Shown: positions 9,535 to 18,902 of the stretch, in pieces
Position numbering within the stretch: position 1 is the first letter of the stretch
How the letters are laid out: each line of letters opens with the position of its first letter
Source: Bordetella genomosp. 4
GTDB taxonomy: Bacteria > Pseudomonadota > Gammaproteobacteria > Burkholderiales > Burkholderiaceae_B
Length of the DNA: 64,000 bases
Assembly (NCBI RefSeq): GCF_002261185.1
Contig: NZ_NEVQ01000015.1
Coordinates: 20,128-84,127, forward strand
Reading direction: 5' to 3'
Notes under the pieces: generated by a model
The model's input: the letters and a program-made list of their open reading frames with translations, nothing else
The model's database searches: none
Told to the model about the DNA's origin: nothing
Program-made: the position numbers and the translations under genes

Positions 9535-10305
9535 CTACATTGCAGACCAGCCGCCATCGACGTAGAGATGGCTGCCCGTCGTGAAAGAAGAATCGTCGCT
9601 TGCCAGGAACAACGCCGCACGCGCCACCTCTTCGGCGCGCGCCAAGCGCCCCATGGCATGCCGGGCCATCCAGCGTTGCCGGCAGCCCTCGGGATCGTCA
9701 TAGCGCTGTAACGACCGGCGCAACATCGCGGTATCGGTCACACCAGGCATCAGCGCGTTGACGCGAATACCTTGTGCCGCATGATCTACCGCCATGGTCT
9801 TTGCCAATGCCGCTATCGCACCCTTGGATGCGACATAGGCCGCGTTGTTGCCGCCACTGGAAGCCACCAGCTGCGACCCCACCAAAATCACCGAGCCCCC
9901 ACCTCTAGCGATCATCGAGGGCAGTACCGCGTGCAGCCACAGGTAAGCGCCCTTCACATTGATATCGAACACGCGGTCCCATAGCGCCTCGTCTATCGAG
10001 ACGACAGTGCCTCCAACGGAGACGCCCGAACACGGCATCATGACATCCACCCCGCCCCACGTTTCAATGATCCGGGACGCCGCGGCTCCGACTTGGCCCG
10101 CCTGCGTGACATCGCAGACCTCGACCAAACACTGGCCAGCGTCGGCCTCGATAGCACCGGCTACTGTCTTTAAGCCTGCCTCGTCTACATCCACCAGCAC
10201 GACGCGGGCACCATGCCCAGCAAACAATTGCGCCGTTGCTGCCCCTATGCCCGACGCAGCGCCCGTAATCACGGCAACCTTACCGCGCAATTTCTGTTCG
10301 CCCAT
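9535..10305 (-). CDS. Short-chain dehydrogenase/reductase (SDR)
   Basis: The start is ATG 10305 (MGEQKLRGKVAVITGAASG), with GGGAG seven bases upstream; a GTG at 10311 overlapping the LivF stop is an alternative. The 256-residue protein is a classical SDR: TGAASGIG near residue 15 binds the cofactor, the acidic residue in VLVDVDE suggests NAD preference, NVKGAYLW is the structural block, and the catalytic YxxxK is in AAYVASKGA near residue 150. The C-terminal GSHLYVDGGWSAM is standard. It likely oxidises an alcohol in the pathway served by the adjacent importer. It follows livF-like directly, suggesting translational coupling. Confidence 0.94.
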   Translation of the reverse strand: MGEQKLRGKVAVITGAASGIGAATAQLFAGHGARVVLVDVDEAGLKTVAGAIEADAGQCLVEVCDVTQAGQVGAAASRIIETWGGVDVMMPCSGVSVGGTVVSIDEALWDRVFDINVKGAYLWLHAVLPSMIARGGGSVILVGSQLVASSGGNNAAYVASKGAIAALAKTMAVDHAAQGIRVNALMPGVTDTAMLRRSLQRYDDPEGCRQRWMARHAMGRLARAEEVARAALFLASDDSSFTTGSHLYVDGGWSAM

Positions 10306-10307
10306 CG

Positions 10308-11018
10308 TCACACTCCCAAGTAAGCGCTGCGTATCTTTGGACTATCGCGCAGCGCGGCAGCATCGCCGGCGTCGACATTGCACCCCATCTCCAGAATGAC
10401 GCCCCGATGCGCCACACTCAGCGCCCAATTGGCGTTCTGTTCAGCCAGGACGATGGCCAGCTTCTCGGTATGCTGAATCTCCAGCAGGATCTCGCCGATG
10501 CGCTCCACGATTATGGGCGCCAGACCCAGCGACGGCTCATCCAGCAAAAACAGTTTGGGAAACGACATCAAAGCGCGGCCGATCGCCAGCATCTGCTGCT
10601 CTCCGCCGCTGAGACTGCCTGCGTCCTGCTTATACCGTTCTTTCAAGCGAGGGAAATACTGGTATATCTGTTCGGTGCGCGCGGCAATTTCATGGGCTGA
10701 TCTGCTGTATCCGCCCACGCGCAGGTTCTCGCGCACCGTCAACTGCGCAAACACGCGGCGCCCTTCGGGCGAAAAACCGATGCCCGCCTTCAGGATCTCA
10801 TGCGGCTTGCGGCCCTTCAGGCTGTTCCCCTGCCACTGAATATCGCCACGGGCGTAGGGCACCATGCCCAGAATGGCTTTCAACGTACTGCTCTTGCCCG
10901 CGCCATTCGAGCCGATCAATGCGACTGTCTCGCCCGGCGAGATCGCTAGCGACACGCTCTGCGTGCCCTGAATGTGGCCATAGCGCACCTGTAGATCACT
11001 GACGCTCAGTAGCGGCAT
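10308..11018 (-). CDS. livF: Branched-chain-type ABC importer ATPase (LivF family)
   Basis: A 236-residue ABC ATPase of the LivF type. Walker A is GSNGAGKSS near residue 35, the signature LSGGEQQ near 138, Walker B LFLLDEPS near 158, and the H-loop-like region reads VLAEQNANWAL, which is typical for LivF. Start ATG 11018 overlaps the end of the LivG-type gene (10996) by 23 bases. It should couple ATP hydrolysis to import through the LivH/LivM-type permeases in the same operon. The symbol denotes family; the ligand is probably not an ordinary branched-chain amino acid, given the catabolic enzymes downstream. Confidence 0.93.
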   Translation of the reverse strand: MPLLSVSDLQVRYGHIQGTQSVSLAISPGETVALIGSNGAGKSSTLKAILGMVPYARGDIQWQGNSLKGRKPHEILKAGIGFSPEGRRVFAQLTVRENLRVGGYSRSAHEIAARTEQIYQYFPRLKERYKQDAGSLSGGEQQMLAIGRALMSFPKLFLLDEPSLGLAPIIVERIGEILLEIQHTEKLAIVLAEQNANWALSVAHRGVILEMGCNVDAGDAAALRDSPKIRSAYLGV

Positions 11019-11778
11019 AGGCCTTCCCCAGATAAGCCTCGATGACTTGCGGATCGGCGAGCACTTCCTCAGGCGTGCCTTCGGCGATCTTGGTCCCTTG
11101 CGAGGTCACAAAAAGCCTGTCGCACAGCCCCGAGATGAACCGCATGTTGTGATCGATCACCATGACCGAAATACCGCGGTCCCTTACGCGCGAAATGGTT
11201 TCGCGCACGTGGTCGGTTTCTTCGGCGCTCAGCCCGGCGACGGGCTCGTCCAGCATGATCATGCGCGGCTCGGCAGCCAGCGCGATGACGATACCCAAGG
11301 TTTTCTGATGACCATAGGGCAATGAATCCGCTTGCGCATCAGCCAGCGAATCCAGCCCCAGCCACGCCAGCAGATGATCGGCGCGCGCCTCGGCCTCATC
11401 TCGCAACTGCCGCGCACGAGCAGTAGACAGAAACGTTGCCCAATGGCCTGGGTAGGATTGCAGATAAGTACCCCGGATGGCGTTCTCGCGCACGGTCTGG
11501 CTTTTGTAAACCGCTGTCGATTGAAACGTGCGCACCAGGCCACGGCTGGCACGCTCATGCGGCGGCATTCGCGTCACGTCCTGCCCATCGAAACGGACCT
11601 CTCCAGTATTCGGCACGATCATTCCGCTGACCAGATTGACGACTGTAGTCTTGCCGGCGCCATTAGGGCCGATCAGTCCCACGATTTCGCCTTTGTCAAC
11701 GCTGAAACTGAGGTTATTGACGGCCATCAATCCGCCAAACCGCCGCGACAGATTGGAAACCTCGAGCAATCGGCTCAT
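10996..11778 (-). CDS. livG: Branched-chain-type ABC importer ATPase (LivG family)
   Basis: A 260-residue ABC ATPase. Walker A is GPNGAGKTT near residue 37, and the signature region is the LivG-typical degenerate LPYGHQ near 163 instead of LSGGQ. Walker B is MIMLDEPVAGLS near 185, and VMVIDHNMRFI contains the switch histidine. It overlaps the LivM-type permease by four bases (start 11778 against stop 11775) and the LivF-type ATPase by 23 bases, so the transport genes are translationally linked. It forms the ATPase pair with LivF at the cytoplasmic face. Confidence 0.93.
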   Translation of the reverse strand: MSRLLEVSNLSRRFGGLMAVNNLSFSVDKGEIVGLIGPNGAGKTTVVNLVSGMIVPNTGEVRFDGQDVTRMPPHERASRGLVRTFQSTAVYKSQTVRENAIRGTYLQSYPGHWATFLSTARARQLRDEAEARADHLLAWLGLDSLADAQADSLPYGHQKTLGIVIALAAEPRMIMLDEPVAGLSAEETDHVRETISRVRDRGISVMVIDHNMRFISGLCDRLFVTSQGTKIAEGTPEEVLADPQVIEAYLGKAYAATERQ

Positions 11779-12743
11779 GTCTGCCTCCGCCGGAAAACAA
11801 CCGTCGCCCCGTGACGGATCAAGGACAGCAACCCAATCATGCCCCCTGGCAACGCCGCCATCACGACGATCAGAATCACACCAAAAATAATCTGCTGCAG
11901 CTCTACGTAGCCGCGCAACAGTTCCGGCAGAGCCACCATAAAGACCGTACCGATAAGCGGACCCAGCAGGTAATACATGCCTCCCAGCACATTCATCACC
12001 ACCATGCCCAAGGAGACATTCATGTCAAAACCCGTCGGGTCCACTGCATGGACCAGCTGCGCCGACAACGAGCCCTGCAACCCCACCAACGCGCACGCGA
12101 TCACAAAGATCATGACCTTCAGCCTGATGACAGGCACGCCAGAGCTTTCCGCGATCCGGTCAGCCTCGCGTACCGCGTCCATAGAACGCCCGATTTCCGA
12201 GCACAGAATGCGCCACACAATGCCAACGGACAGCACCGTAATGAACAGCGAGAAATAGTAAAACGCCACAGGCGACGCAAAGAATGGCAATCCCAATGGA
12301 ATTTCCTGTATGCCATTAGCCCCTCCTGTGACCGATTGCCATTCCACGAACACCAAACGCAATATTTCGCCCAATAGAAAGGTCACCAGCACAAAATATT
12401 TCCCCGTCAGCCGTAGCACAATAGGGCCAATGATCAACGCCAACAGGCCCGAAGCGGCACAGCCTGCCAACATCGCCAATAGAAATGGCCACCCCATCTC
12501 GACCTGCAACAAGACGCACGTGTACGCCGCCACACCCATAAAGGCGCCATGCGCCAATGACACATGGCCGGTGCGGATGATCAGATTCAGGCTGGCTGCG
12601 CCTATCATCGCCAGCACCACCATGGTCCCCAGCGTGATGTAAAAGGAGTTGTTGACCACAACGGGCCACAACAGAGCCACCGCCAGAATGACCATGGTGA
12701 TCCAGCCAATACGCGAGAAGCCGCGTTTACGTAGCTTGGGCAT
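11775..12743 (-). CDS. livM: Branched-chain-type ABC importer permease (LivM family)
   Basis: The start is set at ATG 12743 (MPKLRKRGFSRIGW), preceded by AGAGGGA; the longest frame begins at a TTG at 12806 that overlaps the LivH-type gene and has no clear binding site. The 322-residue protein is very hydrophobic, with about nine membrane segments. It carries the family motifs SLNLIIRTGHVSLAHGAFMGVAAY (residues ~45-68) and GLQGSLSAQLVHAVDPTGFDMNVSL in the second half. Positively charged residues precede the first membrane helix, consistent with an inner-membrane protein. It pairs with the LivH-type permease 46 bases upstream. Confidence 0.9.
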   Translation of the reverse strand: MPKLRKRGFSRIGWITMVILAVALLWPVVVNNSFYITLGTMVVLAMIGAASLNLIIRTGHVSLAHGAFMGVAAYTCVLLQVEMGWPFLLAMLAGCAASGLLALIIGPIVLRLTGKYFVLVTFLLGEILRLVFVEWQSVTGGANGIQEIPLGLPFFASPVAFYYFSLFITVLSVGIVWRILCSEIGRSMDAVREADRIAESSGVPVIRLKVMIFVIACALVGLQGSLSAQLVHAVDPTGFDMNVSLGMVVMNVLGGMYYLLGPLIGTVFMVALPELLRGYVELQQIIFGVILIVVMAALPGGMIGLLSLIRHGATVVFRRRQT

Positions 12744-12789
12744 GGTTCCCTCTACTCGGATAGTGCTTCGCCCGCCGATGGGCAAGGAT

Positions 12790-13656
12790 TCATTCAGGTT
12801 TTCCAAGGAGCCCCCACGGTCGGAATATCAGCAACGCGACGACCACGCCGAATGAGACGAACGACGATACCGACGCGCCATAGAAAGTGGACAGAAAACT
12901 CTCCGCAAAGCCCAGCAGTACGCCGCCCAGCGCCGCACCGGATACGCTACCCATTCCCCCTAAGATCACCACAATGAATGCGACCATCAGCGGGCGATCT
13001 CCCATGAATGGCGACAAGGCATAGGTCTGGGCATACAGACCGCCCGCCAACGCCGTCATGAAAATCGCAATGAAAAAGGCCAGCATGTAGATGAATCGCG
13101 TATTGATGCCTTGCGTGGCCGCGATATCGGAATCGAGCGCCGCGGCGCGCATCGCCAGCCCCTGCCGCGTATGCGTAACGAAAAACCAGAACAAACCCAG
13201 CACCACGACGGCGATGCCCATGATGATCAGCCGATCCATCGGCAGCAATACACCGTGCACATCGAGCATGGTGTCTGTCACAGCAGGCAATGATCGCTCG
13301 TTCACGTCCCATATCAGCACCGCTGCATAGACCAGCGCCATATTCAGGCCCAGCAGCGCAATCATGCTCTGGAACATCTTGTGGTAGAACCAGCGGAACA
13401 CCAGACGTTCCAGCACCAACGCCAACAGCGCGACCAGCAGCGCGCCGCCCACCACGGCCACCGGATACGGCAGACCGTACATGCCATACAAGTAGTACAG
13501 CGCGTAGCCTCCCAACATGGCAAAGGCGCCGTGCGCAAAATTGACCACGCGCATGATGCCGAACAGCAGCGTAAAGCCCAACGCAACCAGGATGTAGATG
13601 GAACTGAGGCTCAGGCCGTTGATGAAGACCTGGCTCAGGATCGGTAAAGAGAACAT
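12790..13656 (-). CDS. livH: Branched-chain-type ABC importer permease (LivH family)
   Basis: A 288-residue inner-membrane permease with about eight hydrophobic segments. LALGFTLLFG-type sequence (VALGFTLLFGIMRVVNFAHGAF) at residues ~24-45 is the hallmark of LivH, and GGMGSVSGAALGGVLLGF near residue 245 is the late conserved block. The start ATG 13656 is the only good one, and the protein ends LLIFRPWGLLGKPE as usual for the family. It lies 94 bases downstream of the binding-protein gene on the same strand and upstream of LivM, the standard order of such operons. Confidence 0.93.
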   Translation of the reverse strand: MFSLPILSQVFINGLSLSSIYILVALGFTLLFGIMRVVNFAHGAFAMLGGYALYYLYGMYGLPYPVAVVGGALLVALLALVLERLVFRWFYHKMFQSMIALLGLNMALVYAAVLIWDVNERSLPAVTDTMLDVHGVLLPMDRLIIMGIAVVVLGLFWFFVTHTRQGLAMRAAALDSDIAATQGINTRFIYMLAFFIAIFMTALAGGLYAQTYALSPFMGDRPLMVAFIVVILGGMGSVSGAALGGVLLGFAESFLSTFYGASVSSFVSFGVVVALLIFRPWGLLGKPE

Positions 13657-13750
13657 CGGCGGATCTCACTAGGTCGGACGACTGGATGCCGGGCGCCACC
13701 GTTCCGAGCGGTCAAGCGGCGCGCGAGTACGACGTCATTGCAGGAATGGC

Positions 13751-14920
13751 TCAGCGCTTTTCGGGCTGCAATGCCTGGATAGTGACCTGCTTGCCGTCCT
13801 TGACCTCGACGATCCAGAACTTCATCAGCAACTGGTGCTCGACGCCGTAGTCTTTCATCCCGCCCCAACGCACCGGCCCGAACAGTCCAGCATCGTAGTC
13901 GTCGAGTTTCTCCAGCGAATCACGCACCGCAGTGACCTCTGTCGTCCCGGCACGGCGAATCGCCTCGAGCATGATTTTGGCGGCGTTGTACCAGCCTGGC
14001 GCTTGAGCGTTGATCACGCCGTCGCCGTATTTCTTGCGATAGGCCTCGATAAAGCCCTTTGCGTCAGGCGAATCGAAGTCGAACACGTTCAGCGAAATAA
14101 AGCCGTTTGCCAGCGGTCCGGCGATATCCACGATCTCGTCGACCGAAGGTCCGCCAACTTGCCAGATGGTCTTTTTAAAACCGCTCTGGCGCGCCTGTTT
14201 CAGCAGCAGTGCGGCCTCACCCGGTGCGTTGCTGTTCAAGTCCAGCGCATCGACATTCTGGGCAATCATGCGCGCCATCAAGGGAGTGAATTCCTTGGCG
14301 CCGCGATCGTAGAGTTCAGTCCAGACCTCGATGCCGTTGGCCTTGTAGTATTCGGCCAATTGAGGCACGACAGACTGCCCCACCGCATCGTTGGGCGCGA
14401 TCAAGGCGACCTTCTTGACCTCGGGATGCGTCTCATGGAACCACTTCACCATCGGCGGCCCGAACTCCACCGTGCTGTTCATCGCGCGGAAGTTGAAAGG
14501 CGATTTCGACTCGTTCTTCAAGATGGTGGGCGAAAAGCCATTGGATAACAACAGCACCTTGGCCGGGTTCGTCACTGCTACCGCGCTCAACACCGACGGA
14601 GACCCAATGGGGCCGATGATGAACTTGACGTTGTCGGCATTGATCAGGCGATCGGCCGCCAATCGTCCTCCCGCTGCGGTGTATTTATCGTCGTACATGA
14701 CCAGCTTCGGCGTGTAGACCTTGTCGCCTACCTTCAGGCCGCCTGCCGCGTTGACTTCGTCGAACGCGATCTGGATCCCACGCTGCAGGGCCAGCCCCCA
14801 GGCGGTACCGCCGCCTGACAGTGGTCCGATGCCGCCGATTTTCAATTCTTCCTGGGCGCCGGCTGTAGAGGCCAGCATCATCGCTGCAACGAATGACAGT
14901 ACCTTGATCTGCTTGAACAT
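13751..14920 (-). CDS. Periplasmic substrate-binding protein of a Liv-type ABC importer
   Basis: The start is ATG 14920 (MFKQIKVLSFVAAMM), with AAGGGGA upstream; the frame is open further upstream, but only this start gives a signal peptide (hydrophobic to AGA-QEE near residue 21). The mature protein begins LKIGGIGPLSGGGTAWGLALQRGIQIAFDEVNAAGG, the classical LivJ/LivK-like type I periplasmic binding fold, and continues to 389 residues. It is the first gene of the transport operon. Ligand is uncertain. The downstream genes encode a dehydrogenase, an oxygenase and amide-hydrolase-like enzymes, so the ligand may be an amide or amino-acid-like compound. Confidence 0.92.
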   Translation of the reverse strand: MFKQIKVLSFVAAMMLASTAGAQEELKIGGIGPLSGGGTAWGLALQRGIQIAFDEVNAAGGLKVGDKVYTPKLVMYDDKYTAAGGRLAADRLINADNVKFIIGPIGSPSVLSAVAVTNPAKVLLLSNGFSPTILKNESKSPFNFRAMNSTVEFGPPMVKWFHETHPEVKKVALIAPNDAVGQSVVPQLAEYYKANGIEVWTELYDRGAKEFTPLMARMIAQNVDALDLNSNAPGEAALLLKQARQSGFKKTIWQVGGPSVDEIVDIAGPLANGFISLNVFDFDSPDAKGFIEAYRKKYGDGVINAQAPGWYNAAKIMLEAIRRAGTTEVTAVRDSLEKLDDYDAGLFGPVRWGGMKDYGVEHQLLMKFWIVEVKDGKQVTIQALQPEKR

Positions 14921-15040
14921 GCGCGTTCCCCTTGAACAATTTGATTTGACTTGCCTCAGCTTGTTGTAGTGATCTTCCTCGTGTCGATATGCCTTCCTGA
15001 AAGTGTCCACCGCACGTTTCAAGTCCCCGGCGCGCCGCCG

Positions 15041-16447
15041 CTAGGCCGCCTCCCGATCGATAGCGGGATGCTGTCCGCGCCAGGCTGTGACCTGCTCGAA
15101 TCCTGCGCCCGCCCGCAGGACTTTGGCGTCCTCATGGCAACGGCCAACGAATTGCAGCGATAAGGGCAACCCGTCACTGGACAAACCGCACATCACGGCC
15201 AAGGCTGGGTGCCCAGTCAGATTGAAAGGCGAACGCGCCTGGCGGGCATAAGTACGAACGAACTCGACTTCGTCGTCTATCGCCGAAGCCGGCTCCAGAG
15301 AATTGGCGACGATCAAGATGTCAACGTCGCGCAACACCCGGTCAACCGCCTGAATCAGCTGCAGGCGCCAGCGTTGCGCCTGCACATAGTCTCCCGCACC
15401 AAGAAATGCGCCGACGATCAGTTTTCGCCGGGCGATATACGAGTAATCCGCCGGCCGCTCGCGCAGCCAATTCGCGTGCACCGCCCAGGACTCGGCATGG
15501 AAGATGACGCGTTGAGCGGTAGTAAAGCGGGCCAGCGGCGGCAGGCTCACATCTGTCACGGACGCACCGTGTTGACGCAATACCTGAACCGCGTCGTCGA
15601 TGGCGCCGACCACCTCGGCACTGGCCTGCATGTCCTGCTCATGAAAATGGCGCACCAGACCAAAGCGCAGGTCGCGCAAACCGCTAGACAATTCGGCGGT
15701 GTAATCGTCCACGGTTTGCCGTGCGCTGCCTGGGTCCTCGGGGTCGTGGCCGCCGATAATGTTCATTGCAATGGCGAGATCCTCGCTCGAACGCGCAATA
15801 GGCCCGACATGGTCCAGCGTAAAACACAGTGGAAACACCCCATGGCGCGACACCGCGCCATAAGTAGGTTTCAATCCCACCACGCCGCAGTGCCCGGCCG
15901 GGTTACGGATCGACCCGCCAGTATCTGTGCCCAACGCCAATGGCACGAACCCTGCCGCCACCGCCGCACCCGATCCCGAAGACGAGCCTCCCGTCTGATG
16001 CTCTGTATCCCACGGATTGCGGGCCGGCGGATAGGCGGCATCGTCGCTGGGACCTCCGATCGCGAACTCGTGCAACGCCAGCTTGCCCAGGCTGATCGCG
16101 CCCGCGTCATGCAAGCGCCTGACGACTGTCGCATCACGCTCGGCCACTTGGTCGAGCATCAGGCGGGAATGGCAACTCGTGACTTGCCCGGCCATGTCGA
16201 TCAGATCCTTGAATGCGACCGGAACGCCATGCAGCGGTCCTCTCCAATTTCCGGCAGCGATCTCGCGCCCTGCCTGGCGGGCTTGGGCGATCGCACCCTC
16301 CGCGTCCAACGACACAAAGGCGTTGATGCCGCCGTCATAGCGGGCAATCCGCTGCAGCAGCGCCGTCACTACAGTTTCGGGTGTCAGGGCACCGCTACGG
16401 TAGGCACGCGACAGTTCCGAGGCAGTCATCCAGTGAATATCGTTCAC
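15041..16447 (-). CDS. Amidase signature hydrolase, AtzE/HpxY-like
   Basis: The start is taken as GTG 16447 ([16 protein letters not shown]), whose GTG overlaps the preceding gene's TGA as GTGA. The 468-residue protein has the amidase-signature triad: lysine 80 in [10 protein letters not shown], cis-serine 155 in TGGSSSGSG, and nucleophile serine 179 in [12 protein letters not shown]. The overlap with a small upstream gene, together with an HpxZ-like gene nearby, matches AtzE (1-carboxybiuret hydrolase) and HpxY, which need a small GatC-like partner. It probably hydrolyses a ureide or carboxyamide in the cytoplasm. A general amidase or Glu-tRNA amidotransferase A homologue is the alternative; no gatB is present here. 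Confidence 0.85.
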   Translation of the reverse strand: MNDIHWMTASELSRAYRSGALTPETVVTALLQRIARYDGGINAFVSLDAEGAIAQARQAGREIAAGNWRGPLHGVPVAFKDLIDMAGQVTSCHSRLMLDQVAERDATVVRRLHDAGAISLGKLALHEFAIGGPSDDAAYPPARNPWDTEHQTGGSSSGSGAAVAAGFVPLALGTDTGGSIRNPAGHCGVVGLKPTYGAVSRHGVFPLCFTLDHVGPIARSSEDLAIAMNIIGGHDPEDPGSARQTVDDYTAELSSGLRDLRFGLVRHFHEQDMQASAEVVGAIDDAVQVLRQHGASVTDVSLPPLARFTTAQRVIFHAESWAVHANWLRERPADYSYIARRKLIVGAFLGAGDYVQAQRWRLQLIQAVDRVLRDVDILIVANSLEPASAIDDEVEFVRTYARQARSPFNLTGHPALAVMCGLSSDGLPLSLQFVGRCHEDAKVLRAGAGFEQVTAWRGQHPAIDREAA

Positions 16448-16650
16448 GAGCAACTCCTCGCCTGCATCGGAGGCCACACCTCGGCCTTCACATCGTCGAG
16501 CGCAAACAAGACGTTGCGCAGCTGCATCGCCGACTGAACCGCGGCCAGCAGATCCTGTTCAAAGGTGCCTACGATTTCATCCAGGCCCGCATCGCGCGCC
16601 ATCAGCAGATACAAGGGGTTGACCCGACTGGCCGCACCGGACGACGCCAT
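16444..16650 (-). CDS. Small protein upstream of the amidase, possible AtzG/HpxX-like partner
   Basis: A 68-residue ORF from ATG 16650 whose TGA overlaps the amidase GTG by four bases (GTGA), an arrangement typical of translational coupling. The second half (FEQDLLAAVQSAMQLRNVL then FALDDVKAEVWPPMQ) has the helix-then-proline outline of AtzG/DUF4089 proteins, small GatC-like subunits that bind AtzE-type amidases. The N-terminal third is not conserved in any way I recognise. Position and size support the call more strongly than sequence does. If it is not AtzG-like, it is an uncharacterised small protein cotranslated with the amidase. Confidence 0.55.
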   Translation of the reverse strand: MASSGAASRVNPLYLLMARDAGLDEIVGTFEQDLLAAVQSAMQLRNVLFALDDVKAEVWPPMQARSCS

Positions 16651-16838
16651 GATTGCATTCCCAGTTAGTAAACATGGCAGTAGTTAACCGGATTACTTCA
16701 TAAATAACTATTGGATAATATCCATGCATTATTCGAAAAAAACTAAGTCCCAAATCGGCCTCGGATGGCGGAGTATTAGCGGCTGCCAATGCAGCAGAGA
16801 CCTGTGCTGATGCGGACGTCTCGATCGGGGAAACGGGC
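16651..16838. promoter_or_regulatory. Divergent control region between amidase genes and LysR gene
   Basis: This 188-base AT-rich spacer holds an inverted pair TAGTTA (16681-16686) and TAACTA (16705-16710) and the 11-base palindrome GGATAATATCC (16713-16723). Such dyads between a LysR gene and its divergent target are typical LysR binding regions. The assignment to this regulator is inferred from position. Confidence 0.45.
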
Positions 16839-17723
16839 ATGAACATCAAGTACCGGCAACTGCAGGCCTTTACCCTTGCCGCCAAGCTGGGATCCTTTGC
16901 CAAGGCAGCAGAGGAACTCTGTATTACCCAGCCTTCCTTTTCGGTGCAGATACGCGAGCTCGAGCATGACCTGGGCCTGCAATTATTCGAACGCACCACG
17001 CGCTCGTGCCGGCTGACGCCCGCAGGCACGACCTTTCACCGCGAAATCGCGCCCATCCTGCATGACCTGCGGCAGGCCTATGGCCGGGCGATCGACGTCG
17101 GCGCAGGACGCAGCGGTCAACTGCTCTTGTCGGCCCTGCCTTCGCTGTCTTTCGGACTGCTGACGGAAGTCCTGGGCCGGTTCAATCAGGATTACCCTAA
17201 TGTGCGCATCCGCATGCGCGAGGAGTTGAATGTCGCGGTCATCGAGTCCGTCAAACGCGGCGAGGTGGAGCTGGGCGTCGGATCCGAGCTCAACGGCGAT
17301 CCGGAGCTAGGGTTCATGCAACTGTTTCACGACGATCTGGTCGTCGTCGCCCCGATGCGGCACGCGATCTTCGCCGAGCCGCTGAAATGGAGCCGCGTTG
17401 GTGACTATCCGCTGATCATGCTGACCATGGGGTCCGCGGATCGCGCCATCCTCGCGAACCGCCCCGGTATTACACCCACCATCGAAGTGGCCTATATGGG
17501 TACCGCCGTCAGCATGGTACGCAACGGCATGGGCATCACGATCCTGCCCAGCAGTGCTTTAAAAGGGGTCGATATGGAAGGCCTGCAGGCGCAAGCCCTG
17601 CCCGGAAAAGACTGCCGCCGTACGATAGGCGTGCTTTACCGTAAACGTGCCCCCTTGAGCACCATCGCTCATGCCTTCGTACGGCTGCTAAAGAAAAACG
17701 CTGCTACGGTTTCAGCTGACTGA
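16839..17723 (+). CDS. LysR-family transcriptional regulator
   Basis: A 294-residue LysR regulator from ATG 16839. The winged helix-turn-helix is clear at residues 1-60 ([40 protein letters not shown]). The effector domain starts near residue 88 with [33 protein letters not shown]. It is transcribed away from the amidase pair and towards the HpxZ-like gene, whose end it overlaps by 20 bases in convergent orientation. It most likely controls the AtzG/AtzE-like operon and perhaps the TauABC-like operon. The inducer would be the pathway substrate, which is unknown. Confidence 0.94.
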   Translation: MNIKYRQLQAFTLAAKLGSFAKAAEELCITQPSFSVQIRELEHDLGLQLFERTTRSCRLTPAGTTFHREIAPILHDLRQAYGRAIDVGAGRSGQLLLSALPSLSFGLLTEVLGRFNQDYPNVRIRMREELNVAVIESVKRGEVELGVGSELNGDPELGFMQLFHDDLVVVAPMRHAIFAEPLKWSRVGDYPLIMLTMGSADRAILANRPGITPTIEVAYMGTAVSMVRNGMGITILPSSALKGVDMEGLQAQALPGKDCRRTIGVLYRKRAPLSTIAHAFVRLLKKNAATVSAD

Positions 17724-18081
17724 CGTGCGCCGCCGCCACGCGCCACCCACCAGGTGTGCGCACCCAGGTCTGGCTTTGGCGGCCGGTTCCGGCGACACCC
17801 TCTCGCCGGAATTCCATGTTGCACGTGGCAAAATCGCGGCCATATGTCGTGATCACCGTTTTGAGCACCTCTCGATCCAGTCCTTTGGACGGACGGCCGG
17901 CGCGAAAGGCCCGAATCTCGTCATAGCCGTATAGATTCTCACCGGCCCCGTACCGCAGGGTATGCGGACTGTCCCAGAACAGTTCATCCAGCACGGCGAC
18001 GTCATTGCCGGTGAGCGCCTTTTCATAGCGCTCGAATTGCGTCGTCACCTCGGCCACGACCTCCGGCAGGTTGATTTCCAT
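17704..18081 (-). CDS. hpxZ: HpxZ/AtzH-like (DUF3225, SnoaL-fold) protein
   Basis: A 125-residue protein starting at ATG 18081, the TGATG junction with the upstream ATPase gene. The sequence [53 protein letters not shown] matches in outline the HpxZ family (DUF3225), as does [16 protein letters not shown] then [19 protein letters not shown] quote these as read and did not align them. HpxZ proteins accompany HpxW/HpxY oxamate and oxalurate enzymes in purine breakdown. Here it is the last gene of a TauABC-like operon and lies across from the AtzE-like amidase. Its own activity is unknown. The gene overlaps the end of the convergent LysR gene by 20 bases. Confidence 0.85.
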   Translation of the reverse strand: MEINLPEVVAEVTTQFERYEKALTGNDVAVLDELFWDSPHTLRYGAGENLYGYDEIRAFRAGRPSKGLDREVLKTVITTYGRDFATCNMEFRREGVAGTGRQSQTWVRTPGGWRVAAAHVSQLKP

Positions 18082-18902
18082 CACCGCCGCACCTCTCGTT
18101 GAAAGATTTCCAGGCTGAGTTTTTTGGTCTCGATAAAACTGGGCTGCGACAGCGTCTCGACGGTACGCGGCCGTGCGTCGCGATAATCGAGAATCTCGGC
18201 AACGCGAGTCGGCCGTTTAGTCAGCAACAACACCTGATCGGCGAGATAGACGGCTTCCTCCAGGTCATGCGATACCAACAACATGGTCGTACCCGTTTGT
18301 ATGAAGACCTCCTGCAATTTTTCCCGGATGAACAAGGTCATCTCGAAATCCAATGCAGAAAAGGGCTCATCCAGAAACAAGACCTCGGGCTTTGGCGCCA
18401 AGGCGCGCATGATCGATGCCGTTTGCTGCTGACCGCCCGACAACTCGTAGGGATAGCGATTCAGGTCGAATTTCACGTCAAACGACGCGATCAGTTCCTC
18501 CATCCGACGATCGACCTCGACCTTGGTCTTGCCCTCCAGCATCAAGGGATAGGCAATATTGTCGATCGTGCGCATCCAGGGAAACATCGCTTCGCGATAG
18601 TTCTGGAACACATAACCGATGCGCGTGTCTTTCAGCGACTTGCCATCAAAAAGAATCTCGCCGCGATCAATGGGGATCAGCCCCGCGATCATATTGATCA
18701 GCGTGCTCTTGCCGCAGCCATTGGGGCCGAACACCGACACGATGCGGTTTTTCGGGATGTCGAGATCGAAATTCTCATACAGCGGCCAACCCGCAAAATA
18801 CTTTGTCAAACCGCGTATCGTGATATGCGTACCCGCTGGTCCAGGGGTAAATCGTGGCGGTGGCACATCGGCATACGCCGGAACATTCAACACAGCACTC
18901 AT
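18081..18902 (-). CDS. ABC importer ATPase, SsuB/TauB family
   Basis: The start is ATG 18902, which overlaps the permease stop as TAATG; an upstream start at 18917 is inside the permease gene. The 273-residue protein has Walker [11 protein letters not shown] near residue 60, signature LSGGQQQ near 155, Walker [13 protein letters not shown] near 178 and the switch histidine in [11 protein letters not shown]. The [10 protein letters not shown] segment is the Q-loop region typical of the nitrate/sulfonate/taurine group. It energises the adjacent permease for import of the ligand delivered by the binding protein encoded at 19737-20747. Confidence 0.93.
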   Translation of the reverse strand: MSAVLNVPAYADVPPPRFTPGPAGTHITIRGLTKYFAGWPLYENFDLDIPKNRIVSVFGPNGCGKSTLINMIAGLIPIDRGEILFDGKSLKDTRIGYVFQNYREAMFPWMRTIDNIAYPLMLEGKTKVEVDRRMEELIASFDVKFDLNRYPYELSGGQQQTASIMRALAPKPEVLFLDEPFSALDFEMTLFIREKLQEVFIQTGTTMLLVSHDLEEAVYLADQVLLLTKRPTRVAEILDYRDARPRTVETLSQPSFIETKKLSLEIFQREVRR

